Positions 1-5,606 of a stretch of DNA of 12,485 bases are shown here, piece after piece. Positions within the stretch are counted from its first letter, which is position 1. Each line of letters begins with the position of its first letter. The stretch covers positions 1 to 12,485 of the forward strand of contig CAJGDT010000029.1 of the NCBI GenBank assembly GCA_904502265.1, written 5' to 3'. This DNA is from an uncultured Barnesiella sp. (GTDB lineage Bacteria > Bacteroidota > Bacteroidia > Bacteroidales > Barnesiellaceae_A). The notes beneath the pieces are model-generated. The model was not told the DNA's origin. It saw only the letters and a program-made list of their open reading frames with translations, and searched no databases. The translations under genes were made by a program, and so were the position numbers.

Positions 1-261
1 AATTACGTTTATTGCAATGCTGTCGTATTTGAAGAGTTTGTCTTTTTCGGGTAGAATATAGAACTCTTTTATATTACTGGCAGCCTTTCCTATACACCAG
101 CATAGCAAGGTGTTAAATTTTACACCGTTACGCTTGCTTGCATTAAGCAGTTTGGTGACATTAAATGTTTTGGTAAGCGTCACCATGGGCATTGGAGAAG
201 TCATCCAAAGTTCATAAGCTTCTGCACGTGTGGTTTCTTGAGGAGCTATTTCTATTTTCAT
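1..261 (-). CDS. Chloramphenicol acetyltransferase-like protein (CatA fold), C terminus outside window
   Basis: The first 87 residues are visible, from an ATG at 261 reading left off the window edge. The fragment starts MKIEIAPQETTRAEAYELW. The stretch with LTKTFNVTKLLNASKR, then VKFNTLLCWCIGKAASNIKEF, resembles the N-terminal half of type A chloramphenicol acetyltransferases, which are trimeric cytoplasmic enzymes using acetyl-CoA. The catalytic His motif (HHxxxDG) lies in the C-terminal third of that family and is not visible, so activity cannot be judged. Many chromosomal members in Bacteroidota do not act on chloramphenicol, so resistance should not be assumed. The gene starts 20 nt after the stop of the small multidrug resistance pump and has no promoter box of its own, so co-transcription with it is likely. 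The family call rests on remembered similarity. Confidence 0.7.
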   Translation of the reverse strand, partial: MKIEIAPQETTRAEAYELWMTSPMPMVTLTKTFNVTKLLNASKRNGVKFNTLLCWCIGKAASNIKEFYILPEKDKLFKYDSIAINVI

Positions 262-281
262 ATTATCATTTTACATTATTA

Positions 282-605
282 TTAATGTACACTCTTTAAT
301 CCTATGATAGAGGCGATAAGCGTAAAGATAAAAAACAAGCGCCAAAATGATGCCGGCTCTTTGAAGAAGAGTATACCTATAATCACTGTCCCTACTGCTC
401 CTATGCCAGTCCATACGGGGTAGGCTGTACCCAATGGAATGGTTTTCGAAGCTTTTGTTAGTAGAAACATACTAAGGGTACAAATCAACGCAAAAGCCAA
501 ATACCACAACGCGGCTTTGTAACCCGTAGCCAGATTGCCTTTTCCAAGGCAGAAGGCAAAGCCTGTCTCGCACAGCCCTGCCAAAATCAATAATATCCAA
601 TTCAT
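282..605 (-). CDS. Small multidrug resistance family transporter, Gdx/SugE-like
   Basis: A 107-residue inner-membrane protein with four predicted helices (about 2-20, 34-52, 57-78 and 86-104). The N terminus MNWILLILAGLCE puts the essential membrane glutamate at position 13, exactly where the family has it. That favours this start over an in-frame ATG three codons upstream. The central IPLGTAYPVWTGIGAVG and terminal IIGLK are hallmarks of the SugE/Gdx branch, whose characterised members export guanidinium or some quaternary ammonium ions by proton exchange as a dual-topology dimer. Differences from E. coli SugE include Phe for Trp at position 16 and about three extra residues in the first loop. 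The substrate is therefore uncertain. The gene lies between a GNAT gene upstream and a CAT-like gene downstream. No known guanidine riboswitch type is recognisable before it. Confidence 0.88.
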   Translation of the reverse strand: MNWILLILAGLCETGFAFCLGKGNLATGYKAALWYLAFALICTLSMFLLTKASKTIPLGTAYPVWTGIGAVGTVIIGILFFKEPASFWRLFFIFTLIASIIGLKSVH

Positions 606-618
606 ATCTATCAATATA

Positions 619-661
619 CCTCACCGAGGGCTGCAGAAATTTCCGGCGTCTCCTTCCGAGG
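619..661. repeat. Compact GC-rich palindromic element in the GNAT-SMR spacer
   Basis: This 43-nt block is far richer in GC than the AT-rich DNA on both sides. It holds a chain of overlapping perfect palindromes: CTGCAG (631-636), GAAATTTC (636-643) and CCGG (643-646). CCTC at 619-622 can pair with GAGG at 626-629 as a small hairpin, and CCGAGG occurs twice (624-629 and 656-661). Read on the minus strand, it ends 14 nt before the pump start codon. One minus-strand frame reads SEGDAGNFCSPR then stop, a string I faintly recall from short predicted Bacteroidales proteins, which would fit a dispersed repeat. No start codon or other coding sign supports a real peptide. It could be a dispersed intergenic repeat or a structured leader. 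Confidence 0.45.
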
Positions 662-701
662 TTATGCTAAGCAATTATTTTTTTTGACAAAAAACTCTTA
701 T

Positions 702-1175
702 CTATATCACCTCCTCATACATCAAGTAGTGACATTCGTCCATGCCGAGTTTTTTGTACACCTCTTGTGCGCGGATGTTGCCCTTGTCGACATATAGGCG
801 CACTTGCGACACTCCTTGTTCGTGAGCCATCTCCTTTACATGTGCATACATAGCTTTGTAGATGCCTTTTCCTCTATATTGGGGTATTACATACACACTC
901 TGTACCCACCAGTACCAGCAGTTGTTCCAGTCACTCCATTCGCGGGTGAGCATAAGGCTACCTACTGCTTCATTTTCTACTCGAGCTATAAGGTATGTAC
1001 CTTTATTGGCATCGTTCATCACGGCTGTTACCCCTTGGGTTATCTTTGCGGGATTAAGCTTGAAGCCTTCCGACTCCATGGCCATCTCTATCTGAAACTG
1101 TGCAATAGTAGTAATATCGTCCACTGTGGCCTGAGCTACATGACAGCGGGACGGTTGTGTTGTGTCGTTCATCAT
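702..1175 (-). CDS. GNAT family N-acetyltransferase
   Basis: A cytoplasmic acetyl-CoA-dependent acetyltransferase of 157 residues from this start. Motif A is visible as SVYVIPQYRGKGIYKAM, with the Q-x-x-G-x-G pyrophosphate-binding signature at residues 99-104. Motif B follows as NIRAQEVYKKLGM. An aromatic run (NNCWYWW) lies on the strand before motif A. The open frame extends ten codons further to an ATG at 1205. I prefer 1175 (or 1172, since two Met codons are adjacent) because a TAnnTTTG box at 1203-1210 would place the transcript start downstream of 1205. It is probably the first gene of a unit with the pump and the CAT-like protein. The substrate cannot be read from sequence: a small amine, an antibiotic or a protein N terminus are all possible. 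Confidence 0.88.
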   Translation of the reverse strand: MMNDTTQPSRCHVAQATVDDITTIAQFQIEMAMESEGFKLNPAKITQGVTAVMNDANKGTYLIARVENEAVGSLMLTREWSDWNNCWYWWVQSVYVIPQYRGKGIYKAMYAHVKEMAHEQGVSQVRLYVDKGNIRAQEVYKKLGMDECHYLMYEEVI

Positions 1176-1202
1176 GTTTGGTGTTGTGCTTGTCTTGTCT
1201 AG

Positions 1203-1210
1203 CAAAGGTA
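1203..1210 (-). promoter_or_regulatory. Putative -7 box (TACCTTTG) for the GNAT-SMR-CAT-like unit
   Basis: The minus strand reads TACCTTTG, a full match to the Bacteroidetes TAnnTTTG element. An ATTG at 1229-1232, 18 nt upstream, could serve as the weak -33 element. The box is 28 nt from the preferred GNAT start and overlaps the longer start, which argues against the longer one. The terminator of the previous gene lies just upstream. Confidence 0.6.
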
Positions 1211-1245
1211 GCTAATAATGTATTTCCACAATTGATATAGTGTAT

Positions 1246-1283
1246 AAAAAAAGAGCGATAACCCAAGTAGGGGGTTACCGCTC
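1246..1283 (-). terminator. Intrinsic terminator after the winged-helix gene
   Basis: On the minus strand, a 12-bp stem (arms 1272-1283 and 1253-1264, one G-U pair, 7-nt loop) is followed at once by seven T residues (1246-1252). It starts 22 nt after the stop codon of the 59-residue winged-helix gene. It should separate that transcript from the GNAT gene further on. Confidence 0.9.
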
Positions 1284-1304
1284 AAGCGTTAGTTTAAATA
1301 ATGC

Positions 1305-1484
1305 TTACTTGGCAGCTTCCCATTTGCAACGAACGGGCGATACTATTGCGCCTTCTTCTTTGAGTTGCTTCATGGCTTTATCTACCTCTTTACGGTCTAT
1401 ACCGCTAAGTTCTGCTATTTTACCGGCATTGAGGGGCTCGCCGGCAGCCTTCATTGTAGCTAATACTTTTTCTTTTGTTTCCAT
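1305..1484 (-). CDS. Small winged-helix (HTH) protein, 59 residues
   Basis: Translation from the ATG at 1484 gives METKEKVLATMKAAGEPLNA, then GKIAELSGIDRKEVDKAMKQ, ending VRCKWEAAK. The pattern of helix, 'aGePLnAGkIAELSGIDrKEVDKAmKqLKeEG' and a short positively charged C-terminal wing is that of a minimal winged helix-turn-helix. The recognition helix would be around residues 29-42. Such stand-alone domains are common in Bacteroidales and are usually annotated only as transcriptional regulator or hypothetical; I know of no defined target. There is no sensor or dimerisation domain, so it may act with a partner. It starts 54 nt after the SDR gene with no promoter box or terminator between, and is followed by a strong terminator. 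Co-transcription with the SDR is therefore likely. Confidence 0.85.
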   Translation of the reverse strand: METKEKVLATMKAAGEPLNAGKIAELSGIDRKEVDKAMKQLKEEGAIVSPVRCKWEAAK

Positions 1485-1538
1485 AATCTATCTATTTTAT
1501 TTGTTATTATTTAATTATTAGGTTTTTGTCTTTTTCTG

Positions 1539-2255
1539 TTATTCTTCCAGTTTCCAACCACCATCGCCATGGTATATCATCTGCCGAGTCATGCCGCCAT
1601 CAATACAGATGTTCTCACCGGTTATAAAACTTGCCTTATTGCTACAGAGGAACATTACCATATTGGCAATATCCTTGGGATGACCCACGCGACCTACGGG
1701 TTGTTGTATGGCGTCTACACCCTCTATTGCTATATCGGTAGTATTAATCCATCCGGGCGATATAGAGTTTACGCGTGCTCTACCGGCAAGGCTCATGGCC
1801 AGTGCATGAGTTAGTGCCGCTATACCTCCCTTAGCAGCTGTGTAACTCTCAGTTTGAGGCTGGCTCATACGGTCACGCGACGAAGATATATTCACGATAG
1901 ATGCTCCTTGCGACAGATGTTCATGTAACAATTTGACCAAATAAAATGGTGCGGTAACACCCACACTCATGGCATATTGAAACTCTTCGAAGCTGCACTC
2001 TTTGATGCCACTCATATAGGGTGGGGCATTGTTGATAATACAATCTATGGTGTCGTGCTTAGTCAATATTTCGCCGACAAATGCCTCTATAACTTCCTTA
2101 CACGATATATCACCAACAAAGTGGTTACCATCAACTTTATCAATAACATATACATGGGCACCGCAAGTACGAAACTCCTCGGCAATACATTTTCCAATGC
2201 CGCTTGCACCACCGGTTACTATAACTACTTTGTTGTCAAATTCATGTTTAGTCAT
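1539..2255 (-). CDS. Short-chain dehydrogenase/reductase (SDR), classical type
   Basis: A 238-residue cytoplasmic NAD(P)-dependent oxidoreductase with the full classical SDR plan. The Rossmann glycine motif TGGASGIG is at residues 14-21. Asp39 at the end of the second strand favours NAD(H) over NADP(H). NNA is at 75-77, where the usual NNAG reads NNAP. Ser124-126 provide the active-site serine, and YTAAK at 138-142 holds the catalytic Tyr and Lys. ISPGWI follows, and the C-terminal FLCSNKASFITGENICIDGG is typical of the family. The start at 2255 is preferred over an ATG at 2279, because a TAnnTTTG box at 2277-2284 overlaps the longer start. The substrate is unknown. It probably shares a transcript with the downstream winged-helix gene. 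Confidence 0.92.
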   Translation of the reverse strand: MTKHEFDNKVVIVTGGASGIGKCIAEEFRTCGAHVYVIDKVDGNHFVGDISCKEVIEAFVGEILTKHDTIDCIINNAPPYMSGIKECSFEEFQYAMSVGVTAPFYLVKLLHEHLSQGASIVNISSSRDRMSQPQTESYTAAKGGIAALTHALAMSLAGRARVNSISPGWINTTDIAIEGVDAIQQPVGRVGHPKDIANMVMFLCSNKASFITGENICIDGGMTRQMIYHGDGGWKLEE

Positions 2256-2276
2256 AATAGTATATGTTTTTCGTAA

Positions 2277-2284
2277 CAAAGATA
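2277..2284 (-). promoter_or_regulatory. Putative -7 box (TATCTTTG) for the SDR gene
   Basis: A full match to TAnnTTTG on the minus strand, 22 nt before the preferred SDR start codon at 2255. No clear -33 TTTG is seen upstream. Confidence 0.6.
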
Positions 2285-2424
2285 AGAAAATAATCTGTTA
2301 TTGGTGAATATTTAGCTATTATTTTAATAATTATTACAAATTTATATGTAATACAAAGTGTGAGAGAAGATATAAAAATCATCACATATATATAATGCGT
2401 GAAAGTGTTATGACATATGTGTAT

Positions 2425-3615
2425 TTATTTATCTATCTGGTTGCGAGGTATTAGAAGATTGAGTACTACGCCTACAAGTGCTGCCAAACCAATACCACCA
2501 AGAGTGATACTACCAGATGTAAATTCAGCGCCACCAATACCGAGGGTCAATATGAGTGATGATATAACCAAGTTGCGTGTATTACCCATATCAACTTTAT
2601 TCTTGATTAAGGTATTGATACCCACAGATGCAATAGTTCCAAACAATAAAAGCATAATACCTCCTAATACAGCCTCGGGAATAGTCTTAAGCAAAGCACT
2701 AACTTTACCCAACATAGAAAAAAGAATACCGAAAACTGCTGCAATACGGATAACACTGGGATCGGTAATCTTTGTGAGCGAAATGGCACCTGTAACCTCC
2801 GAGTATGTTGTTACAGGAGGACCTCCAAGCAATGAAGATGCGATACAAGCTAACCCGTCACCCAACATTGTACGATGTAAACCGGGGTCTTTCACAAAGT
2901 CTTTCTCAGCCACCTCGTTGATCGCATATATATCACCAATATGTTCTATCACAGGCGCTATAGCTACAGGAGCCATAAAAATGATAGCTTCCCAGCAAAA
3001 CTCAGGACGAACAAAAGCGGGTAGGGCAAACCATGAAGCATCTAATACCGGTTGAAAGTCAATTAACCCCATAGCAACAGAGACTAAATAGCCTACAAGA
3101 ATACCCGAGAAGATGGGTATGAGTTTGAGCAACCCCTTACCAAAGAGTGATACTACAACAGTAGTGAGTAGTGCAGTAATAGCGAGTAGCCAATTACTCT
3201 TGGCCATATTAACACCGGTTGCGGCCAATGACAGTCCAATGAGCATGATAACCGGACCAACCACTACCGGCGGAAAAAGACGCACAACGAATCCCAAGCC
3301 ACGCAAACGCACCAACAAACTCATCAATCCATATACGAGACCTACGGCTATCAAGCCCGATAGAGCGCCCGGTAAACCATACAGTTCAGTAGCCTTAATT
3401 ATGGGGGCTATGAATGCGAAACTGCTACCAAGAAACACAGGAACCTTTCCCTTTGTAACTGCATGAAAAATGAGAGTACCCACACCGGCTGTTAGCAGTG
3501 CAACCGAGGGATCAAGACCAACCAATAGTGGTACTAAGACCGTTGCACCAAACGCTACGAATAAAAATTGTGCTCCTACAATAGTCTTCTGAGCGATGTT
3601 AAGATTACTTTTCAT
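2425..3615 (-). CDS. uraA: Uracil permease (NCS2 family, UraA-like)
   Basis: A 396-residue inner-membrane nucleobase:cation symporter that would import uracil with protons. The NCS2 fold is evident: about 14 hydrophobic segments and the starting QKTIVGAQFLFVAFGATVLVP. The two substrate-binding glutamates of UraA are matched by Glu224 in IEHIGD and Glu273 in GGPPVTTYSE. The length is close to the usual 400-430 residues. It is transcribed away from the uracil phosphoribosyltransferase gene across a 112-nt spacer. That pairs import with conversion to UMP and makes uracil a much likelier substrate than xanthine. A TAnnTTTG box lies 27 nt before the start. An imperfect hairpin (arms 2383-2389 and 2415-2421) just after the stop may end the transcript but is weak. 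Confidence 0.93.
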   Translation of the reverse strand: MKSNLNIAQKTIVGAQFLFVAFGATVLVPLLVGLDPSVALLTAGVGTLIFHAVTKGKVPVFLGSSFAFIAPIIKATELYGLPGALSGLIAVGLVYGLMSLLVRLRGLGFVVRLFPPVVVGPVIMLIGLSLAATGVNMAKSNWLLAITALLTTVVVSLFGKGLLKLIPIFSGILVGYLVSVAMGLIDFQPVLDASWFALPAFVRPEFCWEAIIFMAPVAIAPVIEHIGDIYAINEVAEKDFVKDPGLHRTMLGDGLACIASSLLGGPPVTTYSEVTGAISLTKITDPSVIRIAAVFGILFSMLGKVSALLKTIPEAVLGGIMLLLFGTIASVGINTLIKNKVDMGNTRNLVISSLILTLGIGGAEFTSGSITLGGIGLAALVGVVLNLLIPRNQIDK

Positions 3616-3641
3616 ATAAACAAAGTGTTTTATTATCTTCG

Positions 3642-3649
3642 CAAAAATA
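3642..3649 (-). promoter_or_regulatory. Putative -7 box (TATTTTTG) for uracil permease
   Basis: The minus strand reads TATTTTTG, matching TAnnTTTG, 27 nt before the permease start codon. No good -33 element is seen. It lies back to back with the box for the phosphoribosyltransferase gene. Confidence 0.55.
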
Positions 3650-3694
3650 GCAATATTCGAGGTTATATGATTAAATATTTTCAGAAATAAATAC

Positions 3695-3702
3695 TATATT
3701 TG
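3695..3702 (+). promoter_or_regulatory. Putative -7 box (TATATTTG) for uracil phosphoribosyltransferase
   Basis: TATATTTG matches the Bacteroidetes TAnnTTTG element and ends 25 nt before the ATG at 3728. The implied 5' leader is about 20 nt, too short for a PyrR-type attenuator or a riboswitch. Confidence 0.6.
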
Positions 3703-3727
3703 CCATTGTAACACAAAATATTTTACT

Positions 3728-4351
3728 ATGGCATTACATATTGTAGATCATCCGTTGGTACAGCATAAACTAAGTCTTATGCGCAAGAAAGAGACTTCAA
3801 CAAAAAAATTTCGCGAACTACTCAAAGAGATCTCTTTTTTCCTCGGATATGAAATTACCCGCGATTTCAAACTGACATACGAAGAAATAGAAACCCCACT
3901 GGCTAAGATGAATGCCCCCAAGATATCAGGCAAGAAAGTTGTTATTGCACCCATCCTTCGTGCAGGTCTTGGTATGGTAGAAGGACTTACATCTCTTATC
4001 CCCTCAGCACGTGTTGGACACATAGGCATGTATCGCGACGAAGAGACTTGCAAGCCCGTATTCTACTACTACAAAATGCCTGCAGAAAAAAGTCGTCTGG
4101 TAATTGTTACCGATCCAATGCTTGCAACCGGTGGTAGCGCTTGCGATGCCATTACACGCCTGAAAGAAGATGGGTACAAAAACATTCGTCTCATGTGCTT
4201 GGTTGCTGCACCCGAGGGCGTTAAAGCTGTTACAGAACAACATCCGGATGTTGATATATACCTTGCAGCACTTGACGAGCGCTTGAATGAGAGGAACTAT
4301 ATCGTACCAGGTCTTGGTGATGCAGGAGACCGCATTTTTGGCACCAAATAA
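3728..4351 (+). CDS. upp: Uracil phosphoribosyltransferase
   Basis: A 207-residue cytoplasmic enzyme that makes UMP from uracil and PRPP in pyrimidine salvage. The family's full set of motifs is present: VIAPILRAGLGM with the conserved Arg at 78, the PRPP loop VTDPMLATGGSA at residues 127-138, and the C-terminal uracil-binding segment YIVPGLGDAGDRIFGTK at 191-207. The length equals that of well-known members (about 208). The gene is divergent from the uracil permease, its natural partner. It converges on the sigma factor gene and shares a two-way terminator with it. Reading frame and start are unambiguous. Confidence 0.97.
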   Translation: MALHIVDHPLVQHKLSLMRKKETSTKKFRELLKEISFFLGYEITRDFKLTYEEIETPLAKMNAPKISGKKVVIAPILRAGLGMVEGLTSLIPSARVGHIGMYRDEETCKPVFYYYKMPAEKSRLVIVTDPMLATGGSACDAITRLKEDGYKNIRLMCLVAAPEGVKAVTEQHPDVDIYLAALDERLNERNYIVPGLGDAGDRIFGTK

Positions 4352-4408
4352 CGAACTATATTATTGTATTATTTACGATTATTGTCTTTATACAGATAGT
4401 CTATCAAT

Positions 4409-4435
4409 AAAAAAGCCACCCTCGGGGTGGCTTTT
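4409..4435. terminator. Bidirectional terminator between upp and the sigma factor gene
   Basis: A GC-rich 7-bp perfect stem (4415-4421 with 4425-4431, 3-nt loop) is flanked by AAAAAA on the left and TTTT on the right, so it can work on both strands. It sits 57 nt after the upp stop and 18 nt after the sigma factor stop, in a convergent arrangement. Confidence 0.88.
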
Positions 4436-4453
4436 GTGCTTTCATCAGACTGT

Positions 4454-5314
4454 TTATCCTAAGTATGATTTCAATAATTGGCTTTGAGCCTTTTGACGCA
4501 AATGTCTGATAGCTTTTTCTTTAATCTGGCGTACACGTTCGCGGGTTAGGCCAAACTTGTCGCCAATTTCTTCGAGGGTCATCTCTTGACAACCAATACC
4601 GAAGACCATTTTGATAATTTCACGCTCGCGAGGTTGCAACAACTGCAAGGCACGTTCTATCTCCTTTGACAAGGACTCGTCAATCAAAGAACGGTCGGCA
4701 ATAGGAGAGTCGTCGTTTACCAACACATCAAGGAGGCTGTTGTCTTCACCTTCAACAAAAGGTGCATCTACAGAAATGTGACGACCCGACACTTTCAGTG
4801 TATCTGAAATTTTGTCTACGGGTATATCCAACTCTTCTGCAAGCTCCTCGGGCGAAGGTTTACGCTCATTCTCTTGCTCAAACTTCGACAACGCTTTACC
4901 GATTTTATTCAGTGAGCCTACTTGGTTTAGAGGCAAGCGAACAATACGAGACTGCTCGGCCAATGCTTGAAGGATTGATTGACGTATCCACCACACTGCA
5001 TAAGAAATAAACTTAAAACCGCGTGTTTCGTCAAACTTCTCAGCTGCTTTAATCAAACCCAAGTTGCCCTCATTGATAAGGTCGGGAAGGCTGAGACCTT
5101 GGTTTTGATACTGTTTGGCTACAGAAACGACAAAACGAAGATTGGCGCGGGTAAGTTTTTCCAACGCTGCATGATCGCCTTGCTTGATACGTTGTGCGAG
5201 TTCCACCTCTTCTTCGACAGTAATGAGGTCTTCGCGACCAATCTCTTGCAAATACTTGTCGAGAGATGCACTCTCACGATTGGTGATTGATTTGGTAATT
5301 TTTAATTGTCTCAT
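4454..5314 (-). CDS. rpoD: Primary (housekeeping) sigma factor of RNA polymerase
   Basis: A 286-residue sigma-70 family protein beginning MRQLKITKSITNRESASLDKY, the characteristic start of the Bacteroidetes primary sigma. The frame also allows an ATG at 5338, but that start would add residues absent from the family and would overlap a promoter box. Region 1.2 is at about 15-48. Region 2 (LTRANLRFVVSVAKQY through DLINEGNLGLIKAAEKFD to YAVWWIRQSI) is at 54-114. Region 3 follows. Region 4, with LQPREREIIKMVFG and the helix-turn-helix TLEEIGDKFGLTRERVRQIKEKAIRHL, ends the protein. The large acidic region 1.1 of E. coli RpoD is absent, as is normal in this phylum. This factor should read the TAnnTTTG promoters seen in this window. 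One such box precedes its own gene. Confidence 0.95.
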   Translation of the reverse strand: MRQLKITKSITNRESASLDKYLQEIGREDLITVEEEVELAQRIKQGDHAALEKLTRANLRFVVSVAKQYQNQGLSLPDLINEGNLGLIKAAEKFDETRGFKFISYAVWWIRQSILQALAEQSRIVRLPLNQVGSLNKIGKALSKFEQENERKPSPEELAEELDIPVDKISDTLKVSGRHISVDAPFVEGEDNSLLDVLVNDDSPIADRSLIDESLSKEIERALQLLQPREREIIKMVFGIGCQEMTLEEIGDKFGLTRERVRQIKEKAIRHLRQKAQSQLLKSYLG

Positions 5315-5335
5315 CTTACAATATGATGTGAATTG

Positions 5336-5343
5336 CAAAGTTA
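5336..5343 (-). promoter_or_regulatory. Putative -7 box (TAACTTTG) for the sigma factor gene
   Basis: A full match to TAnnTTTG on the minus strand, 22 nt before the start codon at 5314. No clear -33 element is seen in the AT-rich DNA upstream. The rest of the spacer to 5563 shows no supported gene. Confidence 0.6.
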
Positions 5344-5563
5344 CGACTTATTTGTTTATGTGATATATAAAATATTGTTAAAATACGATTTTGTCGTGAA
5401 CTTTTCTTTTATATGCACTATAAACTTTATTTCAAACGCAGTTATATGCCTTTTTATTGTGAACAAGAAAAGAATATTATAGGTTGAATTTATAAGTATG
5501 TTTGATAATTTTTCGGACCTATTTAACAAGTAGTTTTTCAAGACTAATTTTACGATTTAAATA

Positions 5564-5597
5564 GTGCAAGCTATAAACATCACATTATAGCTTGCAC
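5564..5597 (-). terminator. Perfect 13-bp hairpin after the HtrA-like gene
   Basis: Arms 5564-5576 and 5585-5597 are exact reverse complements with an 8-nt loop. The hairpin begins 10 nt after the protease stop codon, so termination or 3'-end protection of that transcript is the natural reading. The minus strand continues CTATTTAAAT, so the U-tract is poor and simple intrinsic termination may be inefficient. Confidence 0.6.
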
Positions 5598-5606
5598 CTC
5601 ATTATA

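Noticed and set aside
606..701. Guanidine riboswitch before the Gdx/SugE-like gene
   Set aside because: I checked for the ykkC (guanidine-I) core, paired ACGR-loop hairpins (guanidine-II) and the guanidine-III pattern and found none. The palindromic block at 619-661 does not match them.
2417..3055. Long plus-strand open frame of 212 codons opposite the uracil permease
   Set aside because: The permease frame on the other strand has clear NCS2 motifs. The plus frame is Pro/Ser/Thr/Ile-rich antisense translation without any domain.
3616..3727. Attenuator or riboswitch controlling the uracil genes
   Set aside because: The implied leaders are only about 20 nt and contain no stem or PyrR-type site.
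5356..5541. Open frame of 61 codons on the minus strand between the sigma factor and protease genes
   Set aside because: The protein is low-complexity (Asn, Ile, Phe, Lys) from AT-rich spacer DNA, with no recognisable domain or promoter, and it lies just upstream of the sigma factor promoter.
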